Shown in pieces: positions 7,503 through 14,430 of a stretch of DNA of 37,583 nucleotides. The notes beneath the pieces are model-generated. The model worked only from the letters and a program-made list of their open reading frames with translations. It was not told where the DNA came from and did not search any database. Both the position numbers and the translations under genes were made by a program. The DNA is from Clostridiales bacterium (GTDB lineage Bacteria; Bacillota; Clostridia; Lachnospirales; WQUN01): NCBI GenBank assembly GCA_031271295.1, contig JAISVZ010000156.1, positions 1-37,583 of the forward strand, given 5' to 3'. The first letter of the stretch is position 1, and every line of letters starts with the position of its first letter.

Positions 7503-7973
7503 TTGAAAAAATATATCATGTTATCCGTCACTGTTTTGTGGGTAATATTTATATACTGCAATTCACTCCTAAACACGGATACATCGTCCTCGCACAGCGG
7601 GTTTGTGCTTAACCTCATTCAAAATGCGGCGGGCTTTATAGGAGTTTCGCCCAAATTATTTACCGAGCACTTAATTCGCAAGACGGCGCATTTTTGCGAG
7701 TACGCGTTGTACGGGTTTTTGCTGTGCGTTACGGTAAGGGCTTGGTACGGCGGCTTTAAAAGCCGTATTTTTATGGTGCTGTTTTTAGGGCTTATCGTGC
7801 CCGTCTCAGACGAGTTTCTTCAGCTATTTGCGGACGGCAGAGTTGGTGCCGTGCAGGATGTTGTTTTGGATTTTAGCGGGTTTGTGGCAGCGGCAATCCT
7901 TTACGCGGTATTAAAGCGGCTTGCGCGGTTTCACAAAAATAAACGGAATAGAGGGGTAAAATGGCAGTTTTAG
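7503..7973 (+). CDS. VanZ-like membrane protein
   Basis: 156 residues from TTG 7503, with AAAGGAG about eleven bases upstream. It has an N-terminal membrane segment (IMLSVTVLWVIFIYC) and the family hallmark RKTAHFCEYALYGFLL at about residues 60-75. Two further membrane segments follow, with SDEFLQLF and GRVGAVQDVVLDFSG between them. VanZ-like proteins occur in glycopeptide-resistance clusters and widely in Firmicutes cell-envelope loci, but their biochemical role is unresolved. Its 3' end overlaps galE by 13 bases, so the two are co-translated. A second VanZ-like protein lies just past galE. Confidence 0.9.
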   Translation: MKKYIMLSVTVLWVIFIYCNSLLNTDTSSSHSGFVLNLIQNAAGFIGVSPKLFTEHLIRKTAHFCEYALYGFLLCVTVRAWYGGFKSRIFMVLFLGLIVPVSDEFLQLFADGRVGAVQDVVLDFSGFVAAAILYAVLKRLARFHKNKRNRGVKWQF

Positions 7974-8968
7974 TATGCGGCGGCGCGGGATACATCGGTT
8001 CTTTTTGCGTTAGGGAACTTAAAAAGGCAGGTTATGAGTGTATAGTTTACGACAACCTATCGGAAGGGCACCGCAGTGCGGTGAACGGTTTTACGCTAAT
8101 AGAGGGGGATTTACTCGAAAGTGTAAAATTAGGGCAGGTTTTCTCAAATTATAATATTGAAGGAGTAATTCATTTCGCGGCTTTCGCATTGGTTGGCGAA
8201 AGCATGAAAACGCCTGTTAAGTATTATGAAAACAATCTTTCCGGTACGGTTAATTTGGTAAAGGAAATGGAAAAGGCAAAAGTTAAAAATATAATATTTT
8301 CTTCAACCTGCGCGGTGTACGGCGAAACAACCCAAATACCCATTAACGAGGAAACCGCCGTTAACCCCTGCAACCCGTACGGGCAAACCAAGCTTGCCGT
8401 TGAACAGTTTTTGCGTTGGTGCGATATCGCGTACGGCACAAAATCGGTTTGTCTGCGCTATTTTAACGCCGCAGGCGCCGCCGAGGACGGCAGCATAGGA
8501 GAGGACCATCTTTTGGAAACACATCTCATTCCGCTTATATACCGCGTTGCGCTGGGACAGAGCGAAAAAATACATATTTTCGGCGGGGATTACGCAACGC
8601 CCGACGGAAGCTGTATAAGAGATTACATTCATGTTAAGGATTTGGCCGGCGCGCACGTAAAGGCTCTGAATTACTTAACCGGCGGCGGTAACAGCCAGGT
8701 ACTGAACCTGGGAACCGGCAAAGGCGTATCCGTATTGGAAATGATAAATGCCGCGAAAAAAATAACCGGAAAAGATATTCCGTACGATATTACCGCACGC
8801 CGCGAGGGGGACCCTGCGGAACTTGTGGCTTCCTGCGAAAAGGCAAAAAATGTTTTAGGATGGGAAGCCGCCTACAGCGGAATTGAAACTATTTTAAGCG
8901 ACGCGTGGTTATGGCACAGCACACATCCAAATGGGTACGGGGATAGGGCTAATACTAAGTCCGTTTGA
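7961..8968 (+). CDS. galE: UDP-glucose 4-epimerase
   Basis: 335 residues. It interconverts UDP-glucose and UDP-galactose, feeding galactose use and surface polysaccharide synthesis. The NAD-binding GGAGYIGS loop is at residues 7-14, the SSTCAVYG strand with the catalytic serine/threonine is near 110-120, and YGQTK (the YxxxK catalytic pair) near 140. Length and motifs are complete for a short-chain dehydrogenase/reductase epimerase. AGAGGGGTAAA gives the ribosome binding site. The last few codons (ANTKSV) and the stop lie inside the 107-bp repeat beginning at 8950, so the natural C-terminus was altered by that insertion. The setting between two VanZ-like genes suggests a cell-surface role. 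Confidence 0.95.
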   Translation: MAVLVCGGAGYIGSFCVRELKKAGYECIVYDNLSEGHRSAVNGFTLIEGDLLESVKLGQVFSNYNIEGVIHFAAFALVGESMKTPVKYYENNLSGTVNLVKEMEKAKVKNIIFSSTCAVYGETTQIPINEETAVNPCNPYGQTKLAVEQFLRWCDIAYGTKSVCLRYFNAAGAAEDGSIGEDHLLETHLIPLIYRVALGQSEKIHIFGGDYATPDGSCIRDYIHVKDLAGAHVKALNYLTGGGNSQVLNLGTGKGVSVLEMINAAKKITGKDIPYDITARREGDPAELVASCEKAKNVLGWEAAYSGIETILSDAWLWHSTHPNGYGDRANTKSV

Positions 8969-9056
8969 AAAGTTTGAAACCGGCGCTTGAAAAATGCCGA
9001 AAATCACGGCGGTTTTGGGGGCTTGGCTTCAACTTTTTAAATTGGAATTAGTATTA
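8950..9056 (+). repeat. 107-bp inverted-end element (MITE-like), copy 1
   Basis: It begins TAATACTAAGTCC and ends GGAATTAGTATTA, so its ends are inverted repeats. The whole segment matches, in opposite orientation, 18111-18217 of the same length. It supplies the galE stop codon at one end and lies 12 bases before the next gene's start at the other. It encodes no protein. The frame from 8994 is not the real start of the next gene. Confidence 0.88.
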
Positions 9057-9068
9057 GGCGGAGAAAAT

Positions 9069-9521
9069 ATGAAAATAAATAGAGTACTGTTGGGTTTTAA
9101 TCTTTTTTTTACCGTTTTAATTCTTGCTTGTATTTTGTATTTTTCATTAAGCGGCATAGACAATAGCGTTAACGACAGCAGAAAACTAACGGATATCATT
9201 GTAAAAATAATATATAAATCAGATTATACTCAGGAAGAATACGAAAAACTGCATCAGGTTGTACGCAAAAGCGCGCACGTTGTTTTATACGGTTTGTTCG
9301 GTGCGGTACTTGGTTTGTGGGTTAAACTTGGTTCGGTTCGGTTTTCGCGAAAAAAATTATTTATTTGCTGCGTAGCAATATGTGTAGCTTTTGGTTTTGC
9401 CGACGAGTGGGTTAAGCAATATGTTCCGGGGAGGCACTTTCACGCGGGCGAGGCGGTATTAAACGTTGTATCGGCGGCAACGGGGCTATGCATAATAAAA
9501 GGGAGTGGGAAGAAAAGATGA
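9069..9521 (+). CDS. VanZ-like membrane protein (second)
   Basis: 150 residues from ATG 9069, preceded by GGCGGAGAAAAT. The longer frame from 8994 is repeat sequence. An N-terminal membrane segment (LLGFNLFFTVLILACILYF) is followed by a hydrophilic loop. The VanZ hallmark comes next in the form VVRKSAHVVLYGLFGAVLG (about residues 66-84), then DEWVKQYVPGRHFHAGEAVLN, matching the conserved second half of the family. It is only weakly similar to the first VanZ-like protein, so this is not a recent duplication. Its TGA overlaps the next ATG (ATGA at 9518-9521), showing translational coupling to the sigma4-like membrane protein. Confidence 0.88.
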   Translation: MKINRVLLGFNLFFTVLILACILYFSLSGIDNSVNDSRKLTDIIVKIIYKSDYTQEEYEKLHQVVRKSAHVVLYGLFGAVLGLWVKLGSVRFSRKKLFICCVAICVAFGFADEWVKQYVPGRHFHAGEAVLNVVSAATGLCIIKGSGKKR

Positions 9522-10933
9522 ACGAGAACGACGGCAGCAGGGAAATTGAGACAATAAGTTTTGTTGAGGAAGAAAACCCCAAGCTGATTCCGAATGACCA
9601 ACTAAGCAATGTGGAAACTTCCAGGTGGCTTACCGATATTATAGAGCGTCTTGCACCGTTACAAAAGGATTGTGTTAACAGTTATTATAACGACCACATG
9701 TCCATTGCCGAAATTGCGGAAAAGTATGAAATAGGCGAAGATGCCGTAAAAACCCGTTTGGCTTTGGCTAAAGATAAAATTCAAAAGGAATTGGAAAAAC
9801 AAAGTAAAAAGCAGGCTATGTGGAATAAAATTTCAAGCTTTAACACGAACGACAACGAAAGAAAGTTTGCGTCGGTAATTATGTCCGGGCCCGCCTCGCT
9901 GCAAACGGAAGCGGAAAAGCATGAAGAGCAGGAGCACAAAGGATGGCTTAACTTTAAAACTATAATTGCTTTCGCGGCTACGGCGGTGGTTTTGGCGGCG
10001 ATTATAGGCATTTCCGTTTTTATTTCCAACAGACCCGCCCCTACAAAACCGTTAGTTAGTGAAAGCAGAAGCACCGTACCGGAAGCGGAACCGGCGGTTA
10101 TGGCCGAACCCGAAACAGAGACGGAACAGGAAGCGGAAACAAGCGCCGAAACCGATGTTGCAACGGAAACCGAAACTGATACCGAGGCAGGTACGGATTC
10201 GGAAACCGATGCGGGTACGGATTCTGAGATTGATGCAAGTACGGATTCGGAAACAGATGCAGTATCGGAAGTAACTGAAGCCGATTCGGAAGCGCCGCCG
10301 GCGGAAGAAGCACCACCCGAAGTAGAAACGCCGCCTGAAGTTGAAGCGCCACCCGAAGAGGAAGCACCGCCCGAAGAGGAAACACCGCCGGAGGGAGAAG
10401 CGCCACCCGAAAGTGAAGCACCGCCCGAAGAGGAAACACCGCCGGAGGGAGAAGCGCCACCCGAAAGTGAAGCGCCGCCCGAAGAGGAAACACCGCCGGA
10501 GGGAGAAGCGCCACCCGAAAGTGAAGCGCCACCCGAAGGTGAAGCGCCGCCCGAAGAGGAAGCACCCGCCGAAGGTGAAACACCACCGGAGGGTGAAGCG
10601 CCACCCGAAAGTGAAACACCGCCCGAAAGTGAAACGCCGCCCGCCGAAGCGGACGCAGCTTCCGGAACCGAAGGCAGCCAATCGGTATTGGAAGGTTGGG
10701 TTGATACCCGCAGAATGGGCATTACGGACGAAATTCTATCTAACATGATAGATTCCGGCGAGATACCGCCAAATACTGCATATTTGTTTTTAGAGAACAA
10801 CGCAATTTCGGATGTATCGCTGTTGTACGAATTAACAGATTTAAAGGTTTTGTATTTGCAGGGCAACCCCATAGACGAGGGCAGTTTGGAGGCTTTGAAG
10901 CAGGCGCTTCCGGAATGCGTTATTCATTATTAA
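9518..10933 (+). CDS. Membrane protein: sigma-region-4-like HTH, acidic Pro-rich stalk, leucine-rich C-terminus
   Basis: 471 residues from ATG 9518 (ATGA overlap with the VanZ-like gene; GGGAGTGGGAAG upstream). Residues about 35-95 read like sigma-70 region 4: LAPLQKDCVNSYYNDHMSIA then EIAEKYEIGEDAVKTRLALA, a helix-turn-helix of the ECF type with no region 2. One membrane helix spans about 145-170 (IIAFAATAVVLAAIIGISVF). Beyond it come a Thr/Glu/Asp-rich stretch and about 130 residues of APPE/TPPE repeats, including an exact 18-residue unit three times. The last 70 residues form a short leucine-rich repeat (LFLENNAISDVSLL, LKVLYLQGNPIDEGSLEAL). This suggests a cytoplasmic DNA- or RNA-polymerase-binding head joined through the membrane to an outer sensing or adhesive domain. 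The function is not known, and the layout recalls anti-sigma transducers without an anti-sigma domain. Confidence 0.85.
   Translation: MNENDGSREIETISFVEEENPKLIPNDQLSNVETSRWLTDIIERLAPLQKDCVNSYYNDHMSIAEIAEKYEIGEDAVKTRLALAKDKIQKELEKQSKKQAMWNKISSFNTNDNERKFASVIMSGPASLQTEAEKHEEQEHKGWLNFKTIIAFAATAVVLAAIIGISVFISNRPAPTKPLVSESRSTVPEAEPAVMAEPETETEQEAETSAETDVATETETDTEAGTDSETDAGTDSEIDASTDSETDAVSEVTEADSEAPPAEEAPPEVETPPEVEAPPEEEAPPEEETPPEGEAPPESEAPPEEETPPEGEAPPESEAPPEEETPPEGEAPPESEAPPEGEAPPEEEAPAEGETPPEGEAPPESETPPESETPPAEADAASGTEGSQSVLEGWVDTRRMGITDEILSNMIDSGEIPPNTAYLFLENNAISDVSLLYELTDLKVLYLQGNPIDEGSLEALKQALPECVIHY
10373..10534 (+). repeat. 54-bp tandem repeat, three units, inside the stalk
   Basis: Three consecutive units starting GAAGAGGAAACACCGCCGG differ by only a few third-position changes. 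Each encodes EEETPPEGEAPPESEAPP. Shorter, more diverged 12-18-base units flank them on both sides (about 10300-10640). The high identity points to recent slippage expansion, so stalk length probably varies between strains. Confidence 0.92.
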
Positions 10934-10954
10934 AATTAAAACGAGGGCAGAATT

Positions 10955-11716
10955 ATGTTAAATATCGCAAAAGATATCGCTGATTTACCGAATGGAGAAT
11001 CATTTATAATTTTTCTGGGTCAGGCGGGGTTCGCTTTTAAAAGCGCCGCCGGAACGCTTATCGGCTTGGATTTGTATTTGTCGGATTGCGTTGCCGAGTA
11101 TGACAAGTATAAGCGGCTTATGCCGTATATTTTAGAGCCGGATGAAATCGCCTTTGACGCGCTTATAGCAACCCACGCCCATTACGACCATTTTGATTAC
11201 GGCAGTATGGCGCAGCTTATGGAAAACGGCGCAACAAAGCTTTACGCGTCTCATAACTGCGAATCCGAGGTTTTAAAACTTAATATGAAAAACGACGGTA
11301 TTACCTACGTAAAAGCAGGTGATACCGCCGTTTTCCGGGATATTAAGCTTGAGTTTGTTTTTTGCGACCACGGAAAATCCGCTCCGGACGCGGTGGGAGT
11401 TGTAATTGATATTGACGGAAAACTTGTTTACATAGCCGGAGATACCTGTTTGCGGCTTGATAAAGTTTCAGAAATAACAAAAGGACGCACGTTTGATATT
11501 ATGATTGCGCCGATAAACGGAGCTTTCGGCAATTTAAACGAAGTTGAAGCGGTTAAATTATGCGAAGCGGTTAAGCCGAAAATTATAATTCCGTGCCATT
11601 TTTGGAATTTTGCCGAACACCACGGAGATCCGGGAAAGTTTATTGAAGAAACAGAAAATAAGCTTCCGGGGCAAAAATATACGCTTATGAGAATGGGCGA
11701 AATAAGCCCTCTCTGA
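10955..11716 (+). CDS. Metallo-beta-lactamase fold hydrolase, UlaG-like
   Basis: 253 residues. The binuclear-metal motif THAHYDHFD (H74, H76, D78, H79) is followed by the later ligands in YIAGDT and IIPCHF, the full set for the metallo-beta-lactamase superfamily. The size and opening (FIIFLGQAGFAFKS, then GLDLYLSD) fit the L-ascorbate-6-phosphate lactonase (UlaG)-like branch, whose members cleave sugar lactones or phosphodiesters. The exact substrate cannot be told, and no ascorbate-uptake genes are nearby. It starts 21 bases after the LRR protein with a moderate site (ACGAGGGCAG), so it is probably the last gene of the galE/VanZ operon. It converges on the TIM-barrel gene, with nine bases between stops. 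Confidence 0.88.
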   Translation: MLNIAKDIADLPNGESFIIFLGQAGFAFKSAAGTLIGLDLYLSDCVAEYDKYKRLMPYILEPDEIAFDALIATHAHYDHFDYGSMAQLMENGATKLYASHNCESEVLKLNMKNDGITYVKAGDTAVFRDIKLEFVFCDHGKSAPDAVGVVIDIDGKLVYIAGDTCLRLDKVSEITKGRTFDIMIAPINGAFGNLNEVEAVKLCEAVKPKIIIPCHFWNFAEHHGDPGKFIEETENKLPGQKYTLMRMGEISPL

Positions 11717-11764
11717 CAAATTTAATTATGCAAGCGTGTGAAATAAGCCGTTTGCGACAAATTC
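11699..11764. repeat. 25-bp imperfect direct repeat across a convergent junction
   Basis: 11699-11723 and 11740-11764 share 20 of 25 positions (GAAATAAGCC...GACAAATT). One copy holds the stop region of the plus-strand hydrolase, the other the end of the minus-strand TIM-barrel gene. It is too short to be sure it is not chance. Confidence 0.45.
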
Positions 11765-12580
11765 ATACGATTTGTTCAAATTGTAAATCAAATCCTCGTT
11801 TTCTGAAATTATACCGTATTCAACTACGGCGGTGCCTTTAAAGCCGATTGATTTCAGAAACGAGGAAAAGTATTTAAAATCGACGTCTCCCTGCCCTAAC
11901 GGAATTTCCTTTTTAAGGCGCGGCCAATCCGTATCGCCGCCGCTGTAGTCGCTTATATGCAGGTGCGGCACAAGGTTATTCTCCCACAAAAATGAGCTTT
12001 CGCATGTTTCTTTAAGAGATTTATGAAACTCCGCCTGCCTTACGTCTATCGTAAATTTTACTTCCTGCCCATACATTTCCCACAATTTTTTCATGTGCTC
12101 CAGTGGTTTGTAAGTGTTGCAAACTATGTTTTCAATTGTCAAAATAAGATTATACTTAACGGAAATTTCCTTTAATATAGCAAACGCGTTTAAATTAACG
12201 TCAATCTTTTTATCCGAGGCAAATCCGCCCCAAAGATGAAGCACAAGGAGTTTTACGCCGTATTTTTCCGCAACGGAGCAGTTAAACTCAAACAGACGCA
12301 AAGCGGCCTCAATATCGCCGGGCTCGTTTCGGCTAATTAAATCCCCAATCCGTTTGTTCATATGCATCGAATAAAAATTAGCTCCGCCTTTTGCCGCCAA
12401 TGCAATTTCGGCTTCTTTTTCCGCGTATTCTTCGGGAAAATCCGCAAAACGGTCAAACATAAACAGCTCAAACCCTTGATAGTTAATTTTAGGCTGCAAC
12501 TTGGCGATAAGCGAGTGGTCATAATTATTTTTTTTGTTAATGAAAGTGCCTGTTGAGCACAAAACCATGTTTTCTCGCAT
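11726..12580 (-). CDS. Xylose-isomerase-like TIM-barrel protein (AP endonuclease 2 family)
   Basis: 284 residues from ATG 12580, with AAAAGGAGAGATTTT directly upstream. The longer frame to 12715 runs through a terminator hairpin and is rejected. The strand order, with GFELFMFDRF, the FYSMHM metal-side histidine, LLVLHLWGG, ILTIENI with its glutamate, and HLHISDYSG followed by GQGDVDF and AVVEYG, is that of sugar-phosphate isomerase/epimerase TIM barrels that bind divalent metal through Glu, Asp and His. Members act as isomerases, epimerases or dehydratases in sugar or inositol breakdown. The substrate cannot be inferred here. It is preceded by a terminator and a structured RNA, so expression is probably attenuation-controlled. 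Confidence 0.85.
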   Translation of the reverse strand: MRENMVLCSTGTFINKKNNYDHSLIAKLQPKINYQGFELFMFDRFADFPEEYAEKEAEIALAAKGGANFYSMHMNKRIGDLISRNEPGDIEAALRLFEFNCSVAEKYGVKLLVLHLWGGFASDKKIDVNLNAFAILKEISVKYNLILTIENIVCNTYKPLEHMKKLWEMYGQEVKFTIDVRQAEFHKSLKETCESSFLWENNLVPHLHISDYSGGDTDWPRLKKEIPLGQGDVDFKYFSSFLKSIGFKGTAVVEYGIISENEDLIYNLNKSYEFVANGLFHTLA

Positions 12581-12597
12581 AAAATCTCTCCTTTTAA

Positions 12598-12625
12598 ATA
12601 AAAAAACCCGTTTGCAACAGGCTTT
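12598..12625 (-). terminator. Terminator in the leader of the TIM-barrel gene
   Basis: Minus strand AAGCCTGTT, loop GCA, AACGGGTTT forms nine pairs (three of them G-U), followed by a T-rich tract, ending just before the ribosome binding site of the gene at 12580. This position, inside a 5' leader, is that of an attenuator. An upstream CCCGTTGC (within 12662-12742) could pair with GCAAACGGG and compete with it. Confidence 0.65.
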
Positions 12626-12661
12626 TGAGCGTTTGGCTTGGCAACCGATAAGATTATAAAA

Positions 12662-12742
12662 GCCCTTATACCTCTTCCGGAAACACGTAGGGGGGCCGCC
12701 GCTATACAATAGCAACGGGTGAAACCGGAGTGATATAAGGGC
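12662..12742 (-). ncRNA. Structured leader RNA, candidate riboswitch of unknown class
   Basis: 81 bases closed by a perfect nine-pair stem (GCCCTTATA with TATAAGGGC). Inside are CTC/GAG and CGG/CCG pairs with an internal loop, a CAC/GTG pair, and a perfect nine-pair hairpin (CCGTTGCTA, loop TTGTA, TAGCGGCGG, with two G-U pairs). An unpaired run CCCCCCTAC stands out. It lies nine bases after the YjfB stop and about 40 bases before the terminator at 12598-12625 that precedes the TIM-barrel gene. I compared it mentally with the common riboswitch classes and recognise none. An alternative is a palindromic repeat, because the outer stem looks like inverted ends. Confidence 0.5.
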
Positions 12743-12750
12743 ATTTTACC

Positions 12751-12912
12751 TTATAACTTAATATCAACAAACTGAGCCATGTCGTCCATCATTTCCGCAA
12801 TAACCTCGCCCTTTTGCTCCACCATTTCAAGCGCCTTTTTCATCATGCTGAAGCTTTGCGTTTCGGCAGTTTCATACTGGGAAATTGCCATTGATAAACT
12901 TGGTATATCCAT
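12751..12912 (-). CDS. Small YjfB-type putative motility protein
   Basis: 53 residues from ATG 12912 with GAAAGGAGAATTTCCAAT upstream. The sequence MDIPSLSMAISQYETAETQS, then SMMKKALEMVEQKGEVIAEM and a C-terminal VDIKL, matches the pattern of the YjfB family (PF14070), small proteins labelled as putative motility proteins in Firmicutes. In that family, MDI at the start, a central VMKKxxD-like helix and a hydrophobic end are conserved. The biochemical role is unknown. The minus strand upstream contains GCCGAATATG (12976-12967), which is a one-base variant of the motility sigma factor -10 box, but no good -35 is present. It may be co-transcribed with the structured RNA and TIM-barrel gene. Confidence 0.82.
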   Translation of the reverse strand: MDIPSLSMAISQYETAETQSFSMMKKALEMVEQKGEVIAEMMDDMAQFVDIKL

Positions 12913-13108
12913 ATTGGAAATTCTCCTTTCGCAAGAAAATTTAATAAATCCCTAATTCTTTTTAAGCATATTCGGCTTGTAAAAGTATGTTAATTCTACA
13001 TCGTCTTTCCGTGCAAAATACTTAACATGTTTGTTTTTTAAAAGTAAAAAATTTCTTGATATCGAAATTATACGTCATAAAAATACAAATATTTTTTTAA
13101 AATCGCAC

Positions 13109-13140
13109 TTGACTTTTAGAGCCGCTCCATACTGTATAGT
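13109..13140 (+). promoter_or_regulatory. Promoter of the MerR-receiver gene, long spacer
   Basis: TTGACT (13109-13114) and TATAGT (13135-13140) are 20 bases apart, longer than the usual 17, as in promoters that MerR-family proteins twist into activity. An ATACT/AGTAT dyad overlaps the -10 region. Autoregulation is a reasonable inference. Confidence 0.55.
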
Positions 13141-13180
13141 ATATTTATCCGCAGAAAATATCTTCGAAAGGGGGATTTTA

Positions 13181-14224
13181 ATGCACGAAAATCAGAAAAA
13201 ACCCGAATTGTATTCAATTGGCAGGCTGTCGAAAACGGTTTCGGTATCGCCCGATACGCTTCGTTATTACGATGAAATAGGTCTGTTTGCACCCGCGTAC
13301 ACTTCGGAGGATACAAAGTACCGTTATTACGTGCCGGAGCAGGCAAGCACGCTGGCGAGAATTATTGAACTTAAAGAATACGGCTTTTCGCTCGGCGAAA
13401 TAAAGGAAATGCTCCCTTACGATGAGGTGTCGTTAATTGAGCTGTACCAAAAAAGGTACTGGAAATTAACGCAGGACAACAGAAGAAATCAGGAAATATT
13501 GAACAAGCTCGCAAATAAATTAAAACGATGCAAGGAGGAAAAAATTATGAAAAGCCGGGTTCTTATAGTTGACGATGCGGAATTTTTGCGCCGAATGGTG
13601 CGTGAACTGTTAAGCAAAGCAGATTTTGAAATAGCGGGTGAAGCGGCGGACGGCAACGAGGCAATTGAACTTTATAAAACTTTATCTCCGGATTTGGTTA
13701 TTATGAATATTGTTATGCCCGAACGCGACGGCATTTGGGCACTGCAAAAAATAAAGGAGATAGACGCGGACGCGAATGTTGTTATGTTATCCGCGTTAGG
13801 GCGGCAAAAAATTGTTTTGGAAGCGTTAATATCGGACGCGCAAAATTTTGTGGTAAAGCCTTTTATGCCGGAAGTATTGATAAACGCGATAACCTCGGCT
13901 CTTACCGGTGAAAAAAGCCTTAACCGCGAAACGCTTAAATTAATGCGCGACAAATGCGCGAACAGTACGCAGATTCTTTCGCAGGCGGAAATTAACGAAA
14001 TAATAAGCGCCGGATACAACGGCAAGGTTCCCAAAGATTTGATGCTTAAATTAAAAGGGAACGATGCCAACAGCGATGAAAAACCTGATTACGGAAAACC
14101 TGATGCCGAAGAACTCAATTCCGGAAAAGCGGAAAAGGAAGACGAAATTTTGGGGCTGCTTACTAAGCTTGTTAAGGGGCAGGAGGAAGTTAAGGAGTTG
14201 CTTTTGCGGCTGAACGAGAAATAA
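13181..14224 (+). CDS. MerR regulator fused to a CheY-like pseudo-receiver
   Basis: 347 residues from ATG 13181 with AAAGGGGGATTTTA upstream. The extension to 13031 crosses the promoter. Residues about 10-80 are a MerR helix-turn-helix (YSIGRLSKTVSVSPDTLRYY, then LARIIELKEYGFSLGEIKEM) with a coiled-coil. Residues 123-240 are a CheY-type receiver: acidic pair D131-D132, S204, and K226 in VVKPF. The phospho-acceptor position in PDLVIMNIVMP is Asn176 instead of Asp, so normal phosphorylation should not occur. A charged tail with a final amphipathic helix follows. AAGGAGG (13532-13538) stands eight bases before the in-frame ATG 13547, the first codon of the receiver, so a free receiver is probably also made. 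The targets are unknown. Confidence 0.92.
   Translation: MHENQKKPELYSIGRLSKTVSVSPDTLRYYDEIGLFAPAYTSEDTKYRYYVPEQASTLARIIELKEYGFSLGEIKEMLPYDEVSLIELYQKRYWKLTQDNRRNQEILNKLANKLKRCKEEKIMKSRVLIVDDAEFLRRMVRELLSKADFEIAGEAADGNEAIELYKTLSPDLVIMNIVMPERDGIWALQKIKEIDADANVVMLSALGRQKIVLEALISDAQNFVVKPFMPEVLINAITSALTGEKSLNRETLKLMRDKCANSTQILSQAEINEIISAGYNGKVPKDLMLKLKGNDANSDEKPDYGKPDAEELNSGKAEKEDEILGLLTKLVKGQEEVKELLLRLNEK
13532..13549 (+). promoter_or_regulatory. Internal ribosome binding site and start for the receiver domain
   Basis: A full AAGGAGG, an eight-base spacer and ATG 13547 lie in frame inside the MerR-receiver gene, exactly at the first residue (MKSRVLIVDD) of the receiver. It may be a relic of two separate genes that became fused, or a means of making two products. 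Confidence 0.7.
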
Positions 14225-14341
14225 GCAAAATGGCGAAAACGGCGCAGCATTTTTTGCTTATAGAGGGGCGTGACGCCTTGTTATGCTAAACACGCTGCGG
14301 ATTTAAACGCCAATAGTTGCCCGTCCGGGGGTTATAAAAAG

Positions 14342-14374
14342 CCGTTAAGCGGTTTAAATCGCTTAACGGTTTTT
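14342..14374 (+). terminator. Terminator after the MerR-receiver gene
   Basis: CCGTTAAGCG, loop GTTTAAAT, CGCTTAACGG, then TTTTTAT. A strong hairpin about 120 bases after the stop. The intervening stretch holds nothing I recognise. Confidence 0.85.
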
Positions 14375-14430
14375 ATGTGCGGTGGAGAAATAAAAATATT
14401 GTTTTAGATCGTCCGGTTTGAGTTGGAATT

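Noticed and set aside
8994-9068. Upstream extension of the second VanZ-like protein
   Set aside because: Its residues are encoded by the 107-bp repeat. ATG 9069 has a proper ribosome binding site.
9781-10872. 363-residue antisense frame, and other antisense frames over the stalk repeats
   Set aside because: They arise because the 3-base-periodic GAA/CCG repeats lack stops in several frames. Composition is pure Ser/Gly repeats and there is no ribosome binding site.
13031-13180. Upstream extension of the MerR-receiver gene
   Set aside because: It crosses the promoter, and the strong ribosome binding site and MerR homology begin at 13181.
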